Virus record (IMG/VR): IMGVR_UViG_3300030450_001652
Location: 1-24,027 of that record
Strand: one strand, 5' to 3'
DNA: 24,027 nt
DNA from: a virus
Below, piece after piece: positions 14,040 through 23,090 of the stretch; position 1 is the first letter of the stretch; every line of letters begins with the position of its first letter. The translations under genes and the position numbers were made by a program. Under the pieces are notes generated by a model. The model searched no databases, was not told the origin of the DNA, and was given only the letters and a program-made list of their open reading frames with translations.

Positions 14040-15457
14040 GTAATGGAAAAAGCGCACTAGGAACATTTAGTCCTAGTAACCCTGATTATGGAAGAAATGC
14101 AGGATTATTGGCGTTTGCAGCTACTATGTTACAAAACGCAGGAAGACAACCTTTTGGACGAGGTGCGCCTATATCAACAGCACAAGCATTAGGTTCTGGT
14201 GCATTAGCAGGATTAGGTGCTTATGGTCAAGCTGAACAACAACAATACGCAAGAACAAAACCAAACTATCAGGTTATCAATGATAAGTTAGTATCTATTA
14301 CTCCACCTACTGAAAGAGGTGGTACACCAACTGTAGAAGAAGTTGCTGACTATGGGACAACTGCAACACCAGTAACTATGAAAGGTAAAGATGGATATAA
14401 CTACACTTTAAACAAAACTACAATGCAATGGGAAAGAACAATTCCTGATATAGACGTTCCTGACCGCAGAGTAGTTAATGGTACTGTAGTTGATATAACA
14501 GATGATGGTGAAGTAAAGGAACTTTGGAGTAAACAAAGCGAGTATGAAAAGGCAAAGCAAAGAGTTCAGAACTTAGAACAAAGTTTAAAAAGACCAAATT
14601 TAAAACCTGAAGAAAAAGCAAGACTAGAAAAAGAATTAGAAAGAGATAAAGGAAGACTAAATAAACTTATTGAACGGGAAGGAAAATGGTCAGACCCTAA
14701 ACCAGACCCACATGGTAATTTAATTCAAACTCATAGTTTAACAAATGAAATCAAAATTTTACCAACAAACAAAAAATACAAAGAAGAAGTAGATGAAGCT
14801 GGTAATTTATGGCAAATAGAAATAGGTACAGGTAAAAAGAATATTTTAATTAATGCAAATGATAGCGATGGGAGATTCAAATATAATAATAGTATCGAAG
14901 CAGCAAGAAAAAAACTTGAAGCAAATGGGATAAATCCTCAAAATGGCAGTTACGTTATAACTACAGTTCAATCATTGGCTGATACTGGTTTAGGGAAAGA
15001 TGCGTTAACTGCTTCTAAAAAATTACTTGGTAAAAAAGACCCATATTATGAAAAACACTTTGGGGAATTAGATAAAAAACACTCAGAAAGTATGGGTGAA
15101 AAACCTGAAGATAAACCTGAAGTAATGCCGTGGGAAGAAAATTACGAAAAACAACCTGATTTAGAGCGACTACCTGTGGAAGATTATTTTCCTATTGGGG
15201 CTGATATATTAACAGACCCAACAACTGTTATCCCGAAAAGGAATAATATAGAAACTGGCATAGCAACTGATATATTAACAGACCCAACAACTGTTAATGC
15301 TAAAAAATCAAATATTAGTATGGCTAAAAAAATAGAAATAGAAGATGCTATACAAAAACTTCTTCAATTAAGAAATATGCCAAATGCTGATGTTGAAGCA
15401 TTAGATTTTAATATAAATCTTTTACAACAAGAATTAATTAAGAGAAGTAAATCTTAA
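14036..15457 (+). CDS. Putative internal virion protein with coiled coil and 22-residue internal repeat
   Basis: The 473-residue product starts with a Gly/Ala-rich section (AGLLAFAATMLQNAG, then ALGSGALAGLGAYGQAEQQQ), followed by strand-rich repeats around TVEEVADYG and KDGYNYTLNKTTMQWER. A charged coiled coil spans about residues 165-220 (SEYEKAKQRVQNLEQSLK). Near the C-terminus DILTDPTTV is present twice, encoded by an identical 30-base repeat. It starts inside the stop of the upstream gene and its own stop overlaps the next ATG. Its role in DNA ejection is inferred from neighbours and composition. Confidence 0.6.
   Translation: MSNGKSALGTFSPSNPDYGRNAGLLAFAATMLQNAGRQPFGRGAPISTAQALGSGALAGLGAYGQAEQQQYARTKPNYQVINDKLVSITPPTERGGTPTVEEVADYGTTATPVTMKGKDGYNYTLNKTTMQWERTIPDIDVPDRRVVNGTVVDITDDGEVKELWSKQSEYEKAKQRVQNLEQSLKRPNLKPEEKARLEKELERDKGRLNKLIEREGKWSDPKPDPHGNLIQTHSLTNEIKILPTNKKYKEEVDEAGNLWQIEIGTGKKNILINANDSDGRFKYNNSIEAARKKLEANGINPQNGSYVITTVQSLADTGLGKDALTASKKLLGKKDPYYEKHFGELDKKHSESMGEKPEDKPEVMPWEENYEKQPDLERLPVEDYFPIGADILTDPTTVIPKRNNIETGIATDILTDPTTVNAKKSNISMAKKIEIEDAIQKLLQLRNMPNADVEALDFNINLLQQELIKRSKS
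15201..15296 (+). repeat. 30-base direct repeat encoding DILTDPTTV twice
   Basis: Bases 15201-15230 and 15267-15296 are identical (30 of 30), starting 66 bases apart, so the reading frame is kept. The intervening bases are partly similar, suggesting an in-frame 66-base duplication that has since diverged between the identical cores. Confidence 0.85.
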
Positions 15458-18400
15458 TGGCTAGTGATTATAATTTACCAATGGGCTATGAAAGAAATGG
15501 ATATAGTTATCAAGGGGGCGATCCAAACGATAAAAAGAATTGGGAAAAAATACCTACGCCAGAAGACCTAAGAACAGCAGAACTTACAGAATCTGGGGTT
15601 AACCCACCAGATTTATCTGAAAGTATGATAGGTAGATTTCAGCAAGGTGTTAAAAAAACTGGCAATGTATTATTGGACACAATAATGTTTCTTGATAAAC
15701 CAAGAAATGCGTTAGCTTCTGGCGCAATGTCTGCTGTTGATGACCCATCTTTATCTAATATTAAACGTGGTCTTTCAGAGGGTTTTGCTCAAGATGTAGA
15801 AACATATTCTCAGGACTTTTACCCATTAGCAGAAGAATTTGTTACTGGGGAAAGAACAGACAAATTTAGACAAAATTATCCTATCAGTTCTACAATAACT
15901 GGGATAGGTACTGATATAGCAACAGACCCATTAAGTTATGCCCCATCAGCTTTGTTAACAGTCCCATCTAAATTAGCTAAAGGTGCTGTGAAACTTTCTA
16001 GATTAGATAAAGGTTTTGCTAATTTAGTTAAAAAAAATCAAGATTTCTTTTCTGGATTTAATCTTTATATTGGTAATGCTAAAAAAGCGAAAGAATTATC
16101 AGACAAATATAGACATTTTATTGAGGGTGCAGAATTTAAAGGTTTAAGAAGTGCAGATGAATTAGGTGCTGTGATTGATGATTTAGCAAGGCAATCTGGT
16201 GTTCCTAGAGAAGAACTCATGCGAGGTGTTATTGATAATATAGAAACTGGTAAAAGAAGTTTTAAATTAAAAGGTAAATATGAAACCCAATTACAAGGAT
16301 TAGAAAGACATTTAGTAGAAAGAAACAAACAGATACTTCAAATAGAAAAAGATTTAGGAGTAAAAATATCTGATCTTGGTGAGGGTTATTTCCCACATAT
16401 CCTTACAAAAGAAGCATTACAATCAGGTGATTTTAAAAAAACATTAGGTGATTTTCTAAAGACACCAAACTTAACCCACGCATCTACTAAACAAAGAAAA
16501 TTTGAAGACACTATAAAAATTATTAATAAAGATAACCTAAAACAAAGAGGATATAATCTGTTTACAGATGACGTAACAGAAGCAATGTTTATTAGAAATT
16601 TAAGACACGCTAATGTTGTTCAGTCTGCTAAGTATATCCAAGATGCTAAAAGTAAATTTGGCGTTATTATTGCAGGTAAAGGCGATGATTTTGTAAGTTC
16701 TCTTAGAGCAAAAGGTTATAGAGAATTAAAATTAAGTGTTCCAAAGGATGTATCTCCTGAGTTTTTAAAAAAATATCAAGGAACTTTATTCCCAGATGAT
16801 GTAGCACAAGTAATTGAACGACAATATAAAGTTATGTCAAATCCAGATGAAATTAGAAATACTTTAAAGGTTTTTGATGGTGTGCAAAACTGGTGGAAAA
16901 AATGGACGTTAGGTGCAAGACCATCATATCACGCAAGGAATCTTGTAGGTAATGTTTGGAACGCTTATATTGGTGGTTTACAAAATCCTCTAATGTATGA
17001 AAAATCTGGTGTACTTATGGCTAAAGCGTTTGCTACTACTGGAAAAAGATCAGATGTTACATGGGATGAATTAGGAAACTTTAAAGTATCAGGTCTTGAT
17101 GACACTAAACCTTTTTTAAAAGGAACTAACTACACAGAACAACAAATTTATGATGCAGCCGTAGATCATGGAGTGTTTGGTTTTAAAGGACAATATGGTG
17201 CTGATATACCACTTGCTCAAAGAAGTAGAATAAATAATCAATCTTCATTTAAAAACCCACTTGATTGGATTACTCCAAGTGCTGAAAAAAATGTAATATT
17301 AAAAACTGGTTTTAAATTTGGTGGCGCAGTTGAAAATAATGCCAGATTAGCTTTGTTCATGGATGGATTATCAAAGGGCAAAAATTTTGATGAAGCAGCA
17401 AAACACGTTCAAAAACATCTATTTGATTATAAAGACTTAGGGCATATTGAAGAATCTGCGCTTAAAAGATTAGTCCCTTTTTATACATGGTCAAGAAAAA
17501 ACATACCTCTTGCATTAGAAACACTTGCAAACCATCCAGATAAAGTACAAAAAATAAATATTATCAGAAATAATATAGAAGCTGATATTTCAAGACCACC
17601 ACAAAAAGATGTCCCAGATTATATAAAAGATCAAGGTGGAATATTTACCAGACAATATGCTAAAGAACAATTTTATGATGAAAATGGTAAATTGAAAGAG
17701 GGTGTTGCTGCTGATATGTACACAATATATTCATTAACTGGTTATTTACCATTAATGGATGTTAATAGAATTATAAGTCCTGAATCATTAATTACTTCTA
17801 TGGTCAGTCCTATTATTAAAACACCAATAGAATATTTTTCTAATTATGATTGGTTTAGGCAAGAAGATATTATTCCTGAAGAAGTTACGAAAATGTCTGA
17901 AAGAATGAAAGGCAAGGGTGTGCAGCATAGCACAGATTTTCTAGGTGTAAGGATGCCAACAAAAACTGCTCATCTTCTTAAAAATCTTGTTATGCTTAAT
18001 GAATTAGACAGATTAAATCCCTTTGACATTTTTGGTGAAGCTACTGTTACTGAAAGTGGAGAATACAAACGAACACCCAGTTATGGTTTAGAAGAACCTA
18101 AGAGTGTTGATTTACCTTTAGGGCTTGGTACTTTTTCAGTAGGACACCCAAGAGAAGAAAGGACTGACATACCTGTAAAACAAAGATGGTTACAATATTC
18201 TTTTGGTTTTAGACCACATGAAGTTGATGTAAGTAATCAGAGAGTTCTTAATATTTTAAATATAAAAAGAGAACTGCAAGAAGCAAAAGCATTAGCAAAA
18301 AGAAATTTAAGAACTGACAGAAAAACTGGTGCAGATGAAATATTGGCTCATACAGAAGTATATATGAATGAATTAGATAATATTATAAATGGTTACCCAG

Positions 18401-18474
18401 AAGATATGGTAGTCAGAGCAAGAAAAGTTCTAAAAACAGTAGATGAAAATAGACAAAATCAATTAAAGGAATAG
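15457..18474 (+). CDS. Large internal virion / ejection-type protein (1005 aa)
   Basis: This is the largest gene in the window and the last of the ejection module. The protein is mainly helical. Notable segments are an N-terminal part with GIGTDIATDPLSY (similar to the DILTDPTTV repeat upstream), a KWTLGARPSYHARNLVGNVWNAYIGG stretch from about residue 482 (a pattern I associate with very large phage polyvalent or virion proteins), a FYTWSRKNIPLALETLANHP stretch near 673, and a basic helical tail. No lytic transglycosylase or kinase motif is evident. Size and position match the large gp16-like ejection proteins of podoviruses, but enzymatic parts are not seen. Confidence 0.65.
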   Translation: MASDYNLPMGYERNGYSYQGGDPNDKKNWEKIPTPEDLRTAELTESGVNPPDLSESMIGRFQQGVKKTGNVLLDTIMFLDKPRNALASGAMSAVDDPSLSNIKRGLSEGFAQDVETYSQDFYPLAEEFVTGERTDKFRQNYPISSTITGIGTDIATDPLSYAPSALLTVPSKLAKGAVKLSRLDKGFANLVKKNQDFFSGFNLYIGNAKKAKELSDKYRHFIEGAEFKGLRSADELGAVIDDLARQSGVPREELMRGVIDNIETGKRSFKLKGKYETQLQGLERHLVERNKQILQIEKDLGVKISDLGEGYFPHILTKEALQSGDFKKTLGDFLKTPNLTHASTKQRKFEDTIKIINKDNLKQRGYNLFTDDVTEAMFIRNLRHANVVQSAKYIQDAKSKFGVIIAGKGDDFVSSLRAKGYRELKLSVPKDVSPEFLKKYQGTLFPDDVAQVIERQYKVMSNPDEIRNTLKVFDGVQNWWKKWTLGARPSYHARNLVGNVWNAYIGGLQNPLMYEKSGVLMAKAFATTGKRSDVTWDELGNFKVSGLDDTKPFLKGTNYTEQQIYDAAVDHGVFGFKGQYGADIPLAQRSRINNQSSFKNPLDWITPSAEKNVILKTGFKFGGAVENNARLALFMDGLSKGKNFDEAAKHVQKHLFDYKDLGHIEESALKRLVPFYTWSRKNIPLALETLANHPDKVQKINIIRNNIEADISRPPQKDVPDYIKDQGGIFTRQYAKEQFYDENGKLKEGVAADMYTIYSLTGYLPLMDVNRIISPESLITSMVSPIIKTPIEYFSNYDWFRQEDIIPEEVTKMSERMKGKGVQHSTDFLGVRMPTKTAHLLKNLVMLNELDRLNPFDIFGEATVTESGEYKRTPSYGLEEPKSVDLPLGLGTFSVGHPREERTDIPVKQRWLQYSFGFRPHEVDVSNQRVLNILNIKRELQEAKALAKRNLRTDRKTGADEILAHTEVYMNELDNIINGYPEDMVVRARKVLKTVDENRQNQLKE

Positions 18475-18477
18475 ATT

Positions 18478-18747
18478 ATGGCAGTTAATGAAGCATTATC
18501 ATCATTAAGTACAACACCAGCAAGTAATACTCCTGCTGGTACAGATAGTATAGGAACAGATTTAGATGATCACTTGAGGGATATAAAGAAGAATGTACGT
18601 TTTGCTTCTAACCACCCCGTACAAGCAGCTAAGATAACAGCCTATACTGTCGTTGCTACCGATCACAATACATTACTACAAGTCAATGCGACTGCTTCTG
18701 CTGTAACAGTTACGCTGTTAGCAGCAGCAACAGCAGGATGGGTTTAA
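18478..18747 (+). CDS. Tail protein, upstream (0-frame) part of a frameshifted gene
   Basis: The 89-residue product starts 3 bases after the 1005-residue gene. Its sequence is TDLDDHLRDIKKNVRFASN followed by a beta segment (VVATDHNTLLQVNATASAVTVTLL) that ends abruptly after TAGWV at a TAA. The beta domain clearly continues in the +1 frame (KVGVKRLNTTNNVTVDGNSSE), so this is the N-terminal third of a 307-residue tail or fibre protein. Whether a short form is made alone depends on whether the shift is programmed. The LDDHLRDIK element is common near the start of podovirus tail proteins. Confidence 0.7.
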   Translation: MAVNEALSSLSTTPASNTPAGTDSIGTDLDDHLRDIKKNVRFASNHPVQAAKITAYTVVATDHNTLLQVNATASAVTVTLLAAATAGWV

Positions 18748-18748
18748 A
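18735..18748 (+). other. Candidate +1 ribosomal frameshift site (AGGA, 3-base spacer, GTT TAA A)
   Basis: In the 0 frame the codons are GCA GGA TGG GTT TAA. Moving the P-site tRNA from GTT to the overlapping TTT (+1) puts AAA in the A site, and the frame then stays open for 218 more codons. A Shine-Dalgarno-like AGGA lies three bases before the slip codon and a stop codon occupies the A site, the same arrangement as the prfB recoding site. A sequencing or assembly error in the G or T run, or a genuine mutation, is the alternative. Confidence 0.45.
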
Positions 18749-19402
18749 GTTGGTGTTAAAAGATTAAACACAACTAACAATGTTACAGTTGATGGTAATT
18801 CAAGTGAGACAATAGATGGTTCTGTAACTTCAGCATTAACTACTATAAATGAAATTGAATGGTATGTATGTGATGGCTCTAAGTGGCATATAGAAAGTAA
18901 TTATGATTCTAGTTGGGCGGATGTTAGTCCTACTGCACCTAATTTTACTACCATAGAACTTGGACACGCATCGGACACTACTTTAGCAAAAGAGTCATCA
19001 GGGGTTATTGCGGTTGAGGGCAATACAATAGCATCATTAGACTTAAAACAAGTATGGACAAAGGCGCAAGCACCTGCAACTTTTAGTGCAACTCTCGCCT
19101 CTGTATCTGGTGTTTTAGATTATGATGCCTTCCAGAATTTTATAATAACTTTAGCAAGTGGGTCTAATACTTTAGCAGCACCAACAACTGAGGCTGATTG
19201 CATCGGTCAAACAGGAGTGATGATATTCATTCAACCAAGTTCAAGTTCGGCAGGTACATTATCACTACATGCTGATTATGAAACAGCAGCATCAGCAGGT
19301 ATAACTTTATCTACCGCTAATAATGATTACGATATTGTGCCGTATGTAGTCAAAGCAGATAATTCAATTCTGCTTGGCGCACCACAATTAAATTTCGGAT
19401 AA
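18746..19402 (+). CDS. Tail protein, downstream (+1 frame) part of the frameshifted gene
   Basis: The frame is open for 218 codons before its stop but contains no ATG, GTG or TTG until 19217, so most of it cannot be translated by independent initiation; it must be read from the upstream part. The sequence continues the beta-rich domain (VTVDGNSSETIDGSV, EWYVCDGSKWHIESN), then an ESSGVIAVEGNTIASLDL segment and a FIITLASGSNTLAAPT-type beta region ending LLGAPQLNFG. It resembles the C-terminal parts of short tail-fibre or knob proteins. The next gene, a large tail protein, starts 4 bases after the stop. Confidence 0.65.
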   Translation, partial: KVGVKRLNTTNNVTVDGNSSETIDGSVTSALTTINEIEWYVCDGSKWHIESNYDSSWADVSPTAPNFTTIELGHASDTTLAKESSGVIAVEGNTIASLDLKQVWTKAQAPATFSATLASVSGVLDYDAFQNFIITLASGSNTLAAPTTEADCIGQTGVMIFIQPSSSSAGTLSLHADYETAASAGITLSTANNDYDIVPYVVKADNSILLGAPQLNFG

Positions 19403-19406
19403 AAAT

Positions 19407-21842
19407 ATGCCTTTAAGTTCAGAATCAGGTTGGGGGTATAACGCTAGTACAGGCGTTAATGTTGGCGAGTATGATGGTAAAAGTTTAATCTTTAATAGTG
19501 GTAGTTCACAATATCTTTCAAGAAGTGGTGCAACAGCTACAGATATTGATACATGGACATTTTCATTTTGGGTTAAGAGAAGTACTCTAGGTGGTCAGTA
19601 TTTATGGAGTGTAGGTGCTGTTAATGATAGAGGTGATATAAAATTTAATACCGATGATACGTTACAAATTATGCCTTATAACTCATCTGGTGCAAATGCA
19701 ACCTTTAGTTCTACTATGAAATTTCGTGATACATCAGCTTGGTATCATATTGTTATTTCTGCTAATGGACTTTCTTCTACAGCTTCTACTAGTGATATGG
19801 ATTCAAAGATGAAAGTCTATGTAAATGGTGATGAGATATCATGTACGTCAAGTGTATATAACACTCCAACTGGCGGTGTTAAGATTCTCCAAAACGCTAC
19901 TTATCAAATTGGTCAATTATCTGCAAGTGGTGGTAATTTTTTTGATGGTTATATGGCAGGAGTAGCTTTAGTAGATGGCTCAGTCGTTGCTCCGACAAGT
20001 TTTGGTGAAACATCAGATGACACAGGCGAATGGGTAATGAAAGACTATTCAGGCAGTCATGGTAATTTAGGATTTTATTTTGATTTCTCTGATACAGATT
20101 CAACAACTGTAACCGATAATTCGTCTAATAGTAATAATTTTACTGCAAATAATTATAGTAGTGATGTTGATGCTTCTTATACAACAGATACACCTGTTGA
20201 TAATTTCTCTGTTTTAAATTTTGTAGACAAACATAGTAGTGCAACTCTTAGTAAGGGTAACTTAGTAGTTAATGGTTCATTATCAAACTGGTATGGTGTT
20301 ACAGGTACAACAGGAGTTTCATCTGGCAAGTATTATTGGGAAGTCGATATTACTGCGATAGGAAGTTACGTTCAGTTAGGGATATGTAATGAAAAGCATA
20401 GAGGTGTAACAGATACCTCTTTAGAAACATATACAAGTGCATGGGGTTATTATAGTTACAATGGTAATAAACTTCATAATTCCGCAAGTTCTTCCTATGG
20501 TGCAACATATACAACAGGCGATACTATTGGCGTTGGTTTAGATATGGATGCAGGGAAAGTATATTTTTACAAAGATGGAACAATTCAAAATAGTGGTACA
20601 GAGGCATTTAGTTCAATAACAGGTCACATCAGACCAATCGTACAATTATATGGTTCTGCAACTGTAACTTTTGATTTCAATCCAACTTGCCCAACAGGGT
20701 ATTTACCTCTTTCTTCCGCTAACCTACCAGAAGTTGAAATCGGACAACAGTCTGGAGATTTAGCAACAGATTATTTTTCAACAACCCTATATACAGGAAA
20801 TGGCTCACAAACTAGAACAATAAGCGGAATTGGATTTCAACCAGATTTAGTATGGCAAAAGATTAGAGCAGGTACAACACAAGGCACAGGTGTTTGGGAT
20901 GTTCTTAGAGGTTTTGCAGGAGCAAATGCTTTAGATTTAGCTGAAACTTCTGTTGAAGGAACTTGGGTTGGTGCTAACTCTGCGGAATATGGATTTGTTT
21001 CAGGCGTTGGTGATGGTACAGTTTCTTTAAATGATGGTACAACCGCAACAACAGGTGGTTTTGTAAACACCAATACTAGAACTTATGCACTTTGGTGTTG
21101 GAAAGGTGGTACTGCACAAAGTAGTGCTGACACAACGGGTAGTGGTACGCTTAAAACTTATACGGCAAATTATAATGTAGATGCAGGTTTTCAAATGTCT
21201 GCCTATACAGGAAATGGCACATCAGGACACACTCTGCCAATACATTTAGATTCTGCACCAGAAATGGTTATTCTTAAAAGGCTAGATTCAGCAGATTGGT
21301 GGGGAACATTTCATATTGGTACAGATTCTTCTGCACCAGAAGATTTTTATATGCCATTAAATGCTACTGATTCTAAACAAGATTTATTAGGATTTATGAA
21401 TGATACTGCGCCAACTTCTTCAGTTGTAACTTTAGGAAATAACTCTGGTGTTAATGCTAATGATGTCACCTATTTAATGTACGCTTGGCACTCAGTTGAG
21501 GGATATTCAAAATTTGGTAGCTATAAAGGCAACGGCTCGGCAGATGGCACGTTTGTCTATACAGGATTTCCTGTTGGATATGTGATGTCAAAACGTGTTG
21601 ATAGTGCTGATAACTGGACAGTACATGACGTTGGTCGCGACCCAACTGGTAATCCTAGTGACTCTTATCTTCTTTTAGATGACACAGCAGTAGAAGCAAC
21701 ATACTCAACGGCACTAGTTGATTTTTTAAGTAACGGTTTCAAGTGGAGGGGTGCTGTCAACTACGGTAATAACTCATCAGGAACGTATGTCTATATGGCG
21801 TTCTCAAGAGGAACAGGGTTTAAATATAGTAATGCACTTTAG
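19407..21842 (+). CDS. Large tail/receptor-binding protein: LamG-like + SPRY-like + three Y-x-GNG repeats
   Basis: The 811-residue product has a concanavalin/LamG-like domain first (SLIFNSGSSQYLSRSG, TWTFSFWVKRS, FDGYMAGVALVDG; residues about 10-215). A SPRY-like domain follows (SGKYYWEVDIT, GVGLDMDAGKVYFYKDG; about 270-430). Last come three related repeats beginning YTGNG at 462, YTGNG at 600 and YKGNG at 706, each with a hydrophobic strand like PDLVWQKIR, PEMVILKRL or GYVMSKRV followed by a W-containing segment. This fits the marine-phage domain usually listed as DUF7483. LamG and SPRY folds bind sugars or proteins, so a host-recognition role is likely. There is no chaperone domain or transmembrane segment. 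Confidence 0.8.
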   Translation: MPLSSESGWGYNASTGVNVGEYDGKSLIFNSGSSQYLSRSGATATDIDTWTFSFWVKRSTLGGQYLWSVGAVNDRGDIKFNTDDTLQIMPYNSSGANATFSSTMKFRDTSAWYHIVISANGLSSTASTSDMDSKMKVYVNGDEISCTSSVYNTPTGGVKILQNATYQIGQLSASGGNFFDGYMAGVALVDGSVVAPTSFGETSDDTGEWVMKDYSGSHGNLGFYFDFSDTDSTTVTDNSSNSNNFTANNYSSDVDASYTTDTPVDNFSVLNFVDKHSSATLSKGNLVVNGSLSNWYGVTGTTGVSSGKYYWEVDITAIGSYVQLGICNEKHRGVTDTSLETYTSAWGYYSYNGNKLHNSASSSYGATYTTGDTIGVGLDMDAGKVYFYKDGTIQNSGTEAFSSITGHIRPIVQLYGSATVTFDFNPTCPTGYLPLSSANLPEVEIGQQSGDLATDYFSTTLYTGNGSQTRTISGIGFQPDLVWQKIRAGTTQGTGVWDVLRGFAGANALDLAETSVEGTWVGANSAEYGFVSGVGDGTVSLNDGTTATTGGFVNTNTRTYALWCWKGGTAQSSADTTGSGTLKTYTANYNVDAGFQMSAYTGNGTSGHTLPIHLDSAPEMVILKRLDSADWWGTFHIGTDSSAPEDFYMPLNATDSKQDLLGFMNDTAPTSSVVTLGNNSGVNANDVTYLMYAWHSVEGYSKFGSYKGNGSADGTFVYTGFPVGYVMSKRVDSADNWTVHDVGRDPTGNPSDSYLLLDDTAVEATYSTALVDFLSNGFKWRGAVNYGNNSSGTYVYMAFSRGTGFKYSNAL

Positions 21843-21853
21843 AGGAAAATTTA

Positions 21854-22411
21854 ATGTATACACATAACGGAAGAACAATACAAGCTAATAGAGCTTGGAC
21901 TTCAGATGATGGTTATCAACATCCAAGCACTTGGACAAAATGTTGGGGTGAGGCAGATTTGGAAAGATGGTCAGTAATATGGACAGATAACCCTGTTAAA
22001 AAATCATTTAATGAAACTTTTTATCATGGTTACGAAGTTGATGCAGACGGAAATGAAACTAATAAATTAATACCAAGAAGTCTTGTTGACGTTGAAGCAA
22101 AAGACGTTGAGGGTAATAATTACAAAGACAAAGATGGTAATAATGTAATAACACTTGGTCTGAAGTCAGTATGGATAGCAAGAAAGAAAGCTGAAGCTAA
22201 TGATTTATTATCTAAGACTGATTGGTATGTCACACGCAAACAAGAAAAAGATACAGCAATACCAAATTTAATAACACTTGAGCGTAATGCTATAAGAACA
22301 GCGTGTGCAGGGATAGAAACGAAAATTACTAATGCCTCTGACCTTGATGCTTTTATGGCTTTATTTGATAAAAAGCAAAATGGCGACCCATCTGATATGG
22401 ATTGTTATTAG
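21854..22411 (+). CDS. Tail-fibre-assembly-like protein (185 aa)
   Basis: The N-terminal half has short beta strands including WTKCWGEADLERWSVIWTDNP. The C-terminal half carries AEANDLLSKTDWYVTRKQEKDTAIPNLITLERNAIRTAC, the pattern of an L-x-x-TDW-Y-x-R-R/K helix with an ITLERNAIR helix that is common at the end of tail-fibre assembly and related phage proteins (DUF4376/XkdW-like). AGAGGA lies 9 bases before the ATG. It directly follows the large tail protein, as an assembly factor or chaperone would. The stop overlaps a GTG start of the next gene. Confidence 0.7.
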   Translation: MYTHNGRTIQANRAWTSDDGYQHPSTWTKCWGEADLERWSVIWTDNPVKKSFNETFYHGYEVDADGNETNKLIPRSLVDVEAKDVEGNNYKDKDGNNVITLGLKSVWIARKKAEANDLLSKTDWYVTRKQEKDTAIPNLITLERNAIRTACAGIETKITNASDLDAFMALFDKKQNGDPSDMDCY

Positions 22412-22884
22412 TGACGAATATAACATGGTACGGCTACCTAATTCTGTTATTCTTGCCCTTGTTAATAAGTACGGCAGTCAGCTTGTATATACAGCTTTGT
22501 CTGAAAAGGATAAATCGACAAGAGAAGAAACCAGCGTGGACGTACAAAAAAAGTCTGATTAATGCAATTATTTTTTCATCACCACTAGCAGCACTTACGC
22601 AAATGCTACTACAAGAAAGTCTATCTCCTTATGTATATTTATCAGATCAAGCACAAGTAAATTTAATAATCTTTGGTGCTTTGTTTAGCCCATTTCTTGT
22701 CATGTTGACGTATAGTGGTCTGCTCTGGTATACAAAGAACAAATATCCTTTATTGTACGAGTGGCTACGGATTCGGCATAGACCTATTGATGATGATGAT
22801 GATTATTGGGAAGATTCAGAATATACGATTAAAGGTTATCATAAAAATTCAGAATTGAATGGCAATGATAAGAGTGCAGAATAA
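22411..22884 (+). CDS. Membrane protein with about three TM helices (holin-like candidate)
   Basis: The start is placed at the GTG overlapping the previous stop (TAGTGA), suggesting coupling; a TTG at 22402 would add only three residues. The 157-residue product has three hydrophobic segments: GYLILLFLPLLISTAVSLYI (about 8-27), INAIIFSSPLAALTQML (about 50-66) and LIIFGALFSPFLVMLTYSG (about 85-104). A charged cytoplasmic-type tail with a DDDDD run follows. Position between the tail genes and a second small membrane gene suggests a lysis cassette, but no holin family motif was seen. It could also be a superinfection-exclusion or entry protein. Confidence 0.6.
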   Translation: MTNITWYGYLILLFLPLLISTAVSLYIQLCLKRINRQEKKPAWTYKKSLINAIIFSSPLAALTQMLLQESLSPYVYLSDQAQVNLIIFGALFSPFLVMLTYSGLLWYTKNKYPLLYEWLRIRHRPIDDDDDYWEDSEYTIKGYHKNSELNGNDKSAE

Positions 22885-23090
22885 TGTTACCTGAAAAATC
22901 GTCAGCGATTATTTATTCCACTTGTGGTGTCGGTTGTGTATTAGCTTGGTTAGATGTACATGGTGCAGGAATTTTAGTAATTGTTGCTATTATTACAGCT
23001 ATATTCAATATTATTTACAAGATAAAACACTATAAACTAGAACAGGCAAAATTCAGAAAGTTATTCTCTCCAGAAAGAAAGGATTTATAA
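22884..23090 (+). CDS. Small membrane protein, putative holin (68 aa)
   Basis: The ATG overlaps the previous stop (TAATG). Two hydrophobic helices (IIYSTCGVGCVLAWLDVHG and ILVIVAIITAIFNIIYKI) are followed by a strongly basic tail (KHYKLEQAKFRKLFSPERK). Two helices with a positive C-terminus and about 70 residues match class II phage holins, which open the inner membrane at lysis. No endolysin is visible near it, so the call rests on form and position. Its last 6 bases overlap the end of a convergent minus-strand gene. Confidence 0.65.
   Translation: MLPEKSSAIIYSTCGVGCVLAWLDVHGAGILVIVAIITAIFNIIYKIKHYKLEQAKFRKLFSPERKDL

Noticed and set aside
19217-19402. Independent 61-residue gene starting at GTG 19217
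   Set aside because: The same frame is open and protein-like for 157 codons upstream and continues the domain of the preceding gene, so this is part of the frameshifted tail protein.
22332-22562. Overlapping + frame spanning the end of the assembly-like gene and the start of the membrane gene
   Set aside because: It overlaps two better supported genes with good coupling signals and has no ribosome site.
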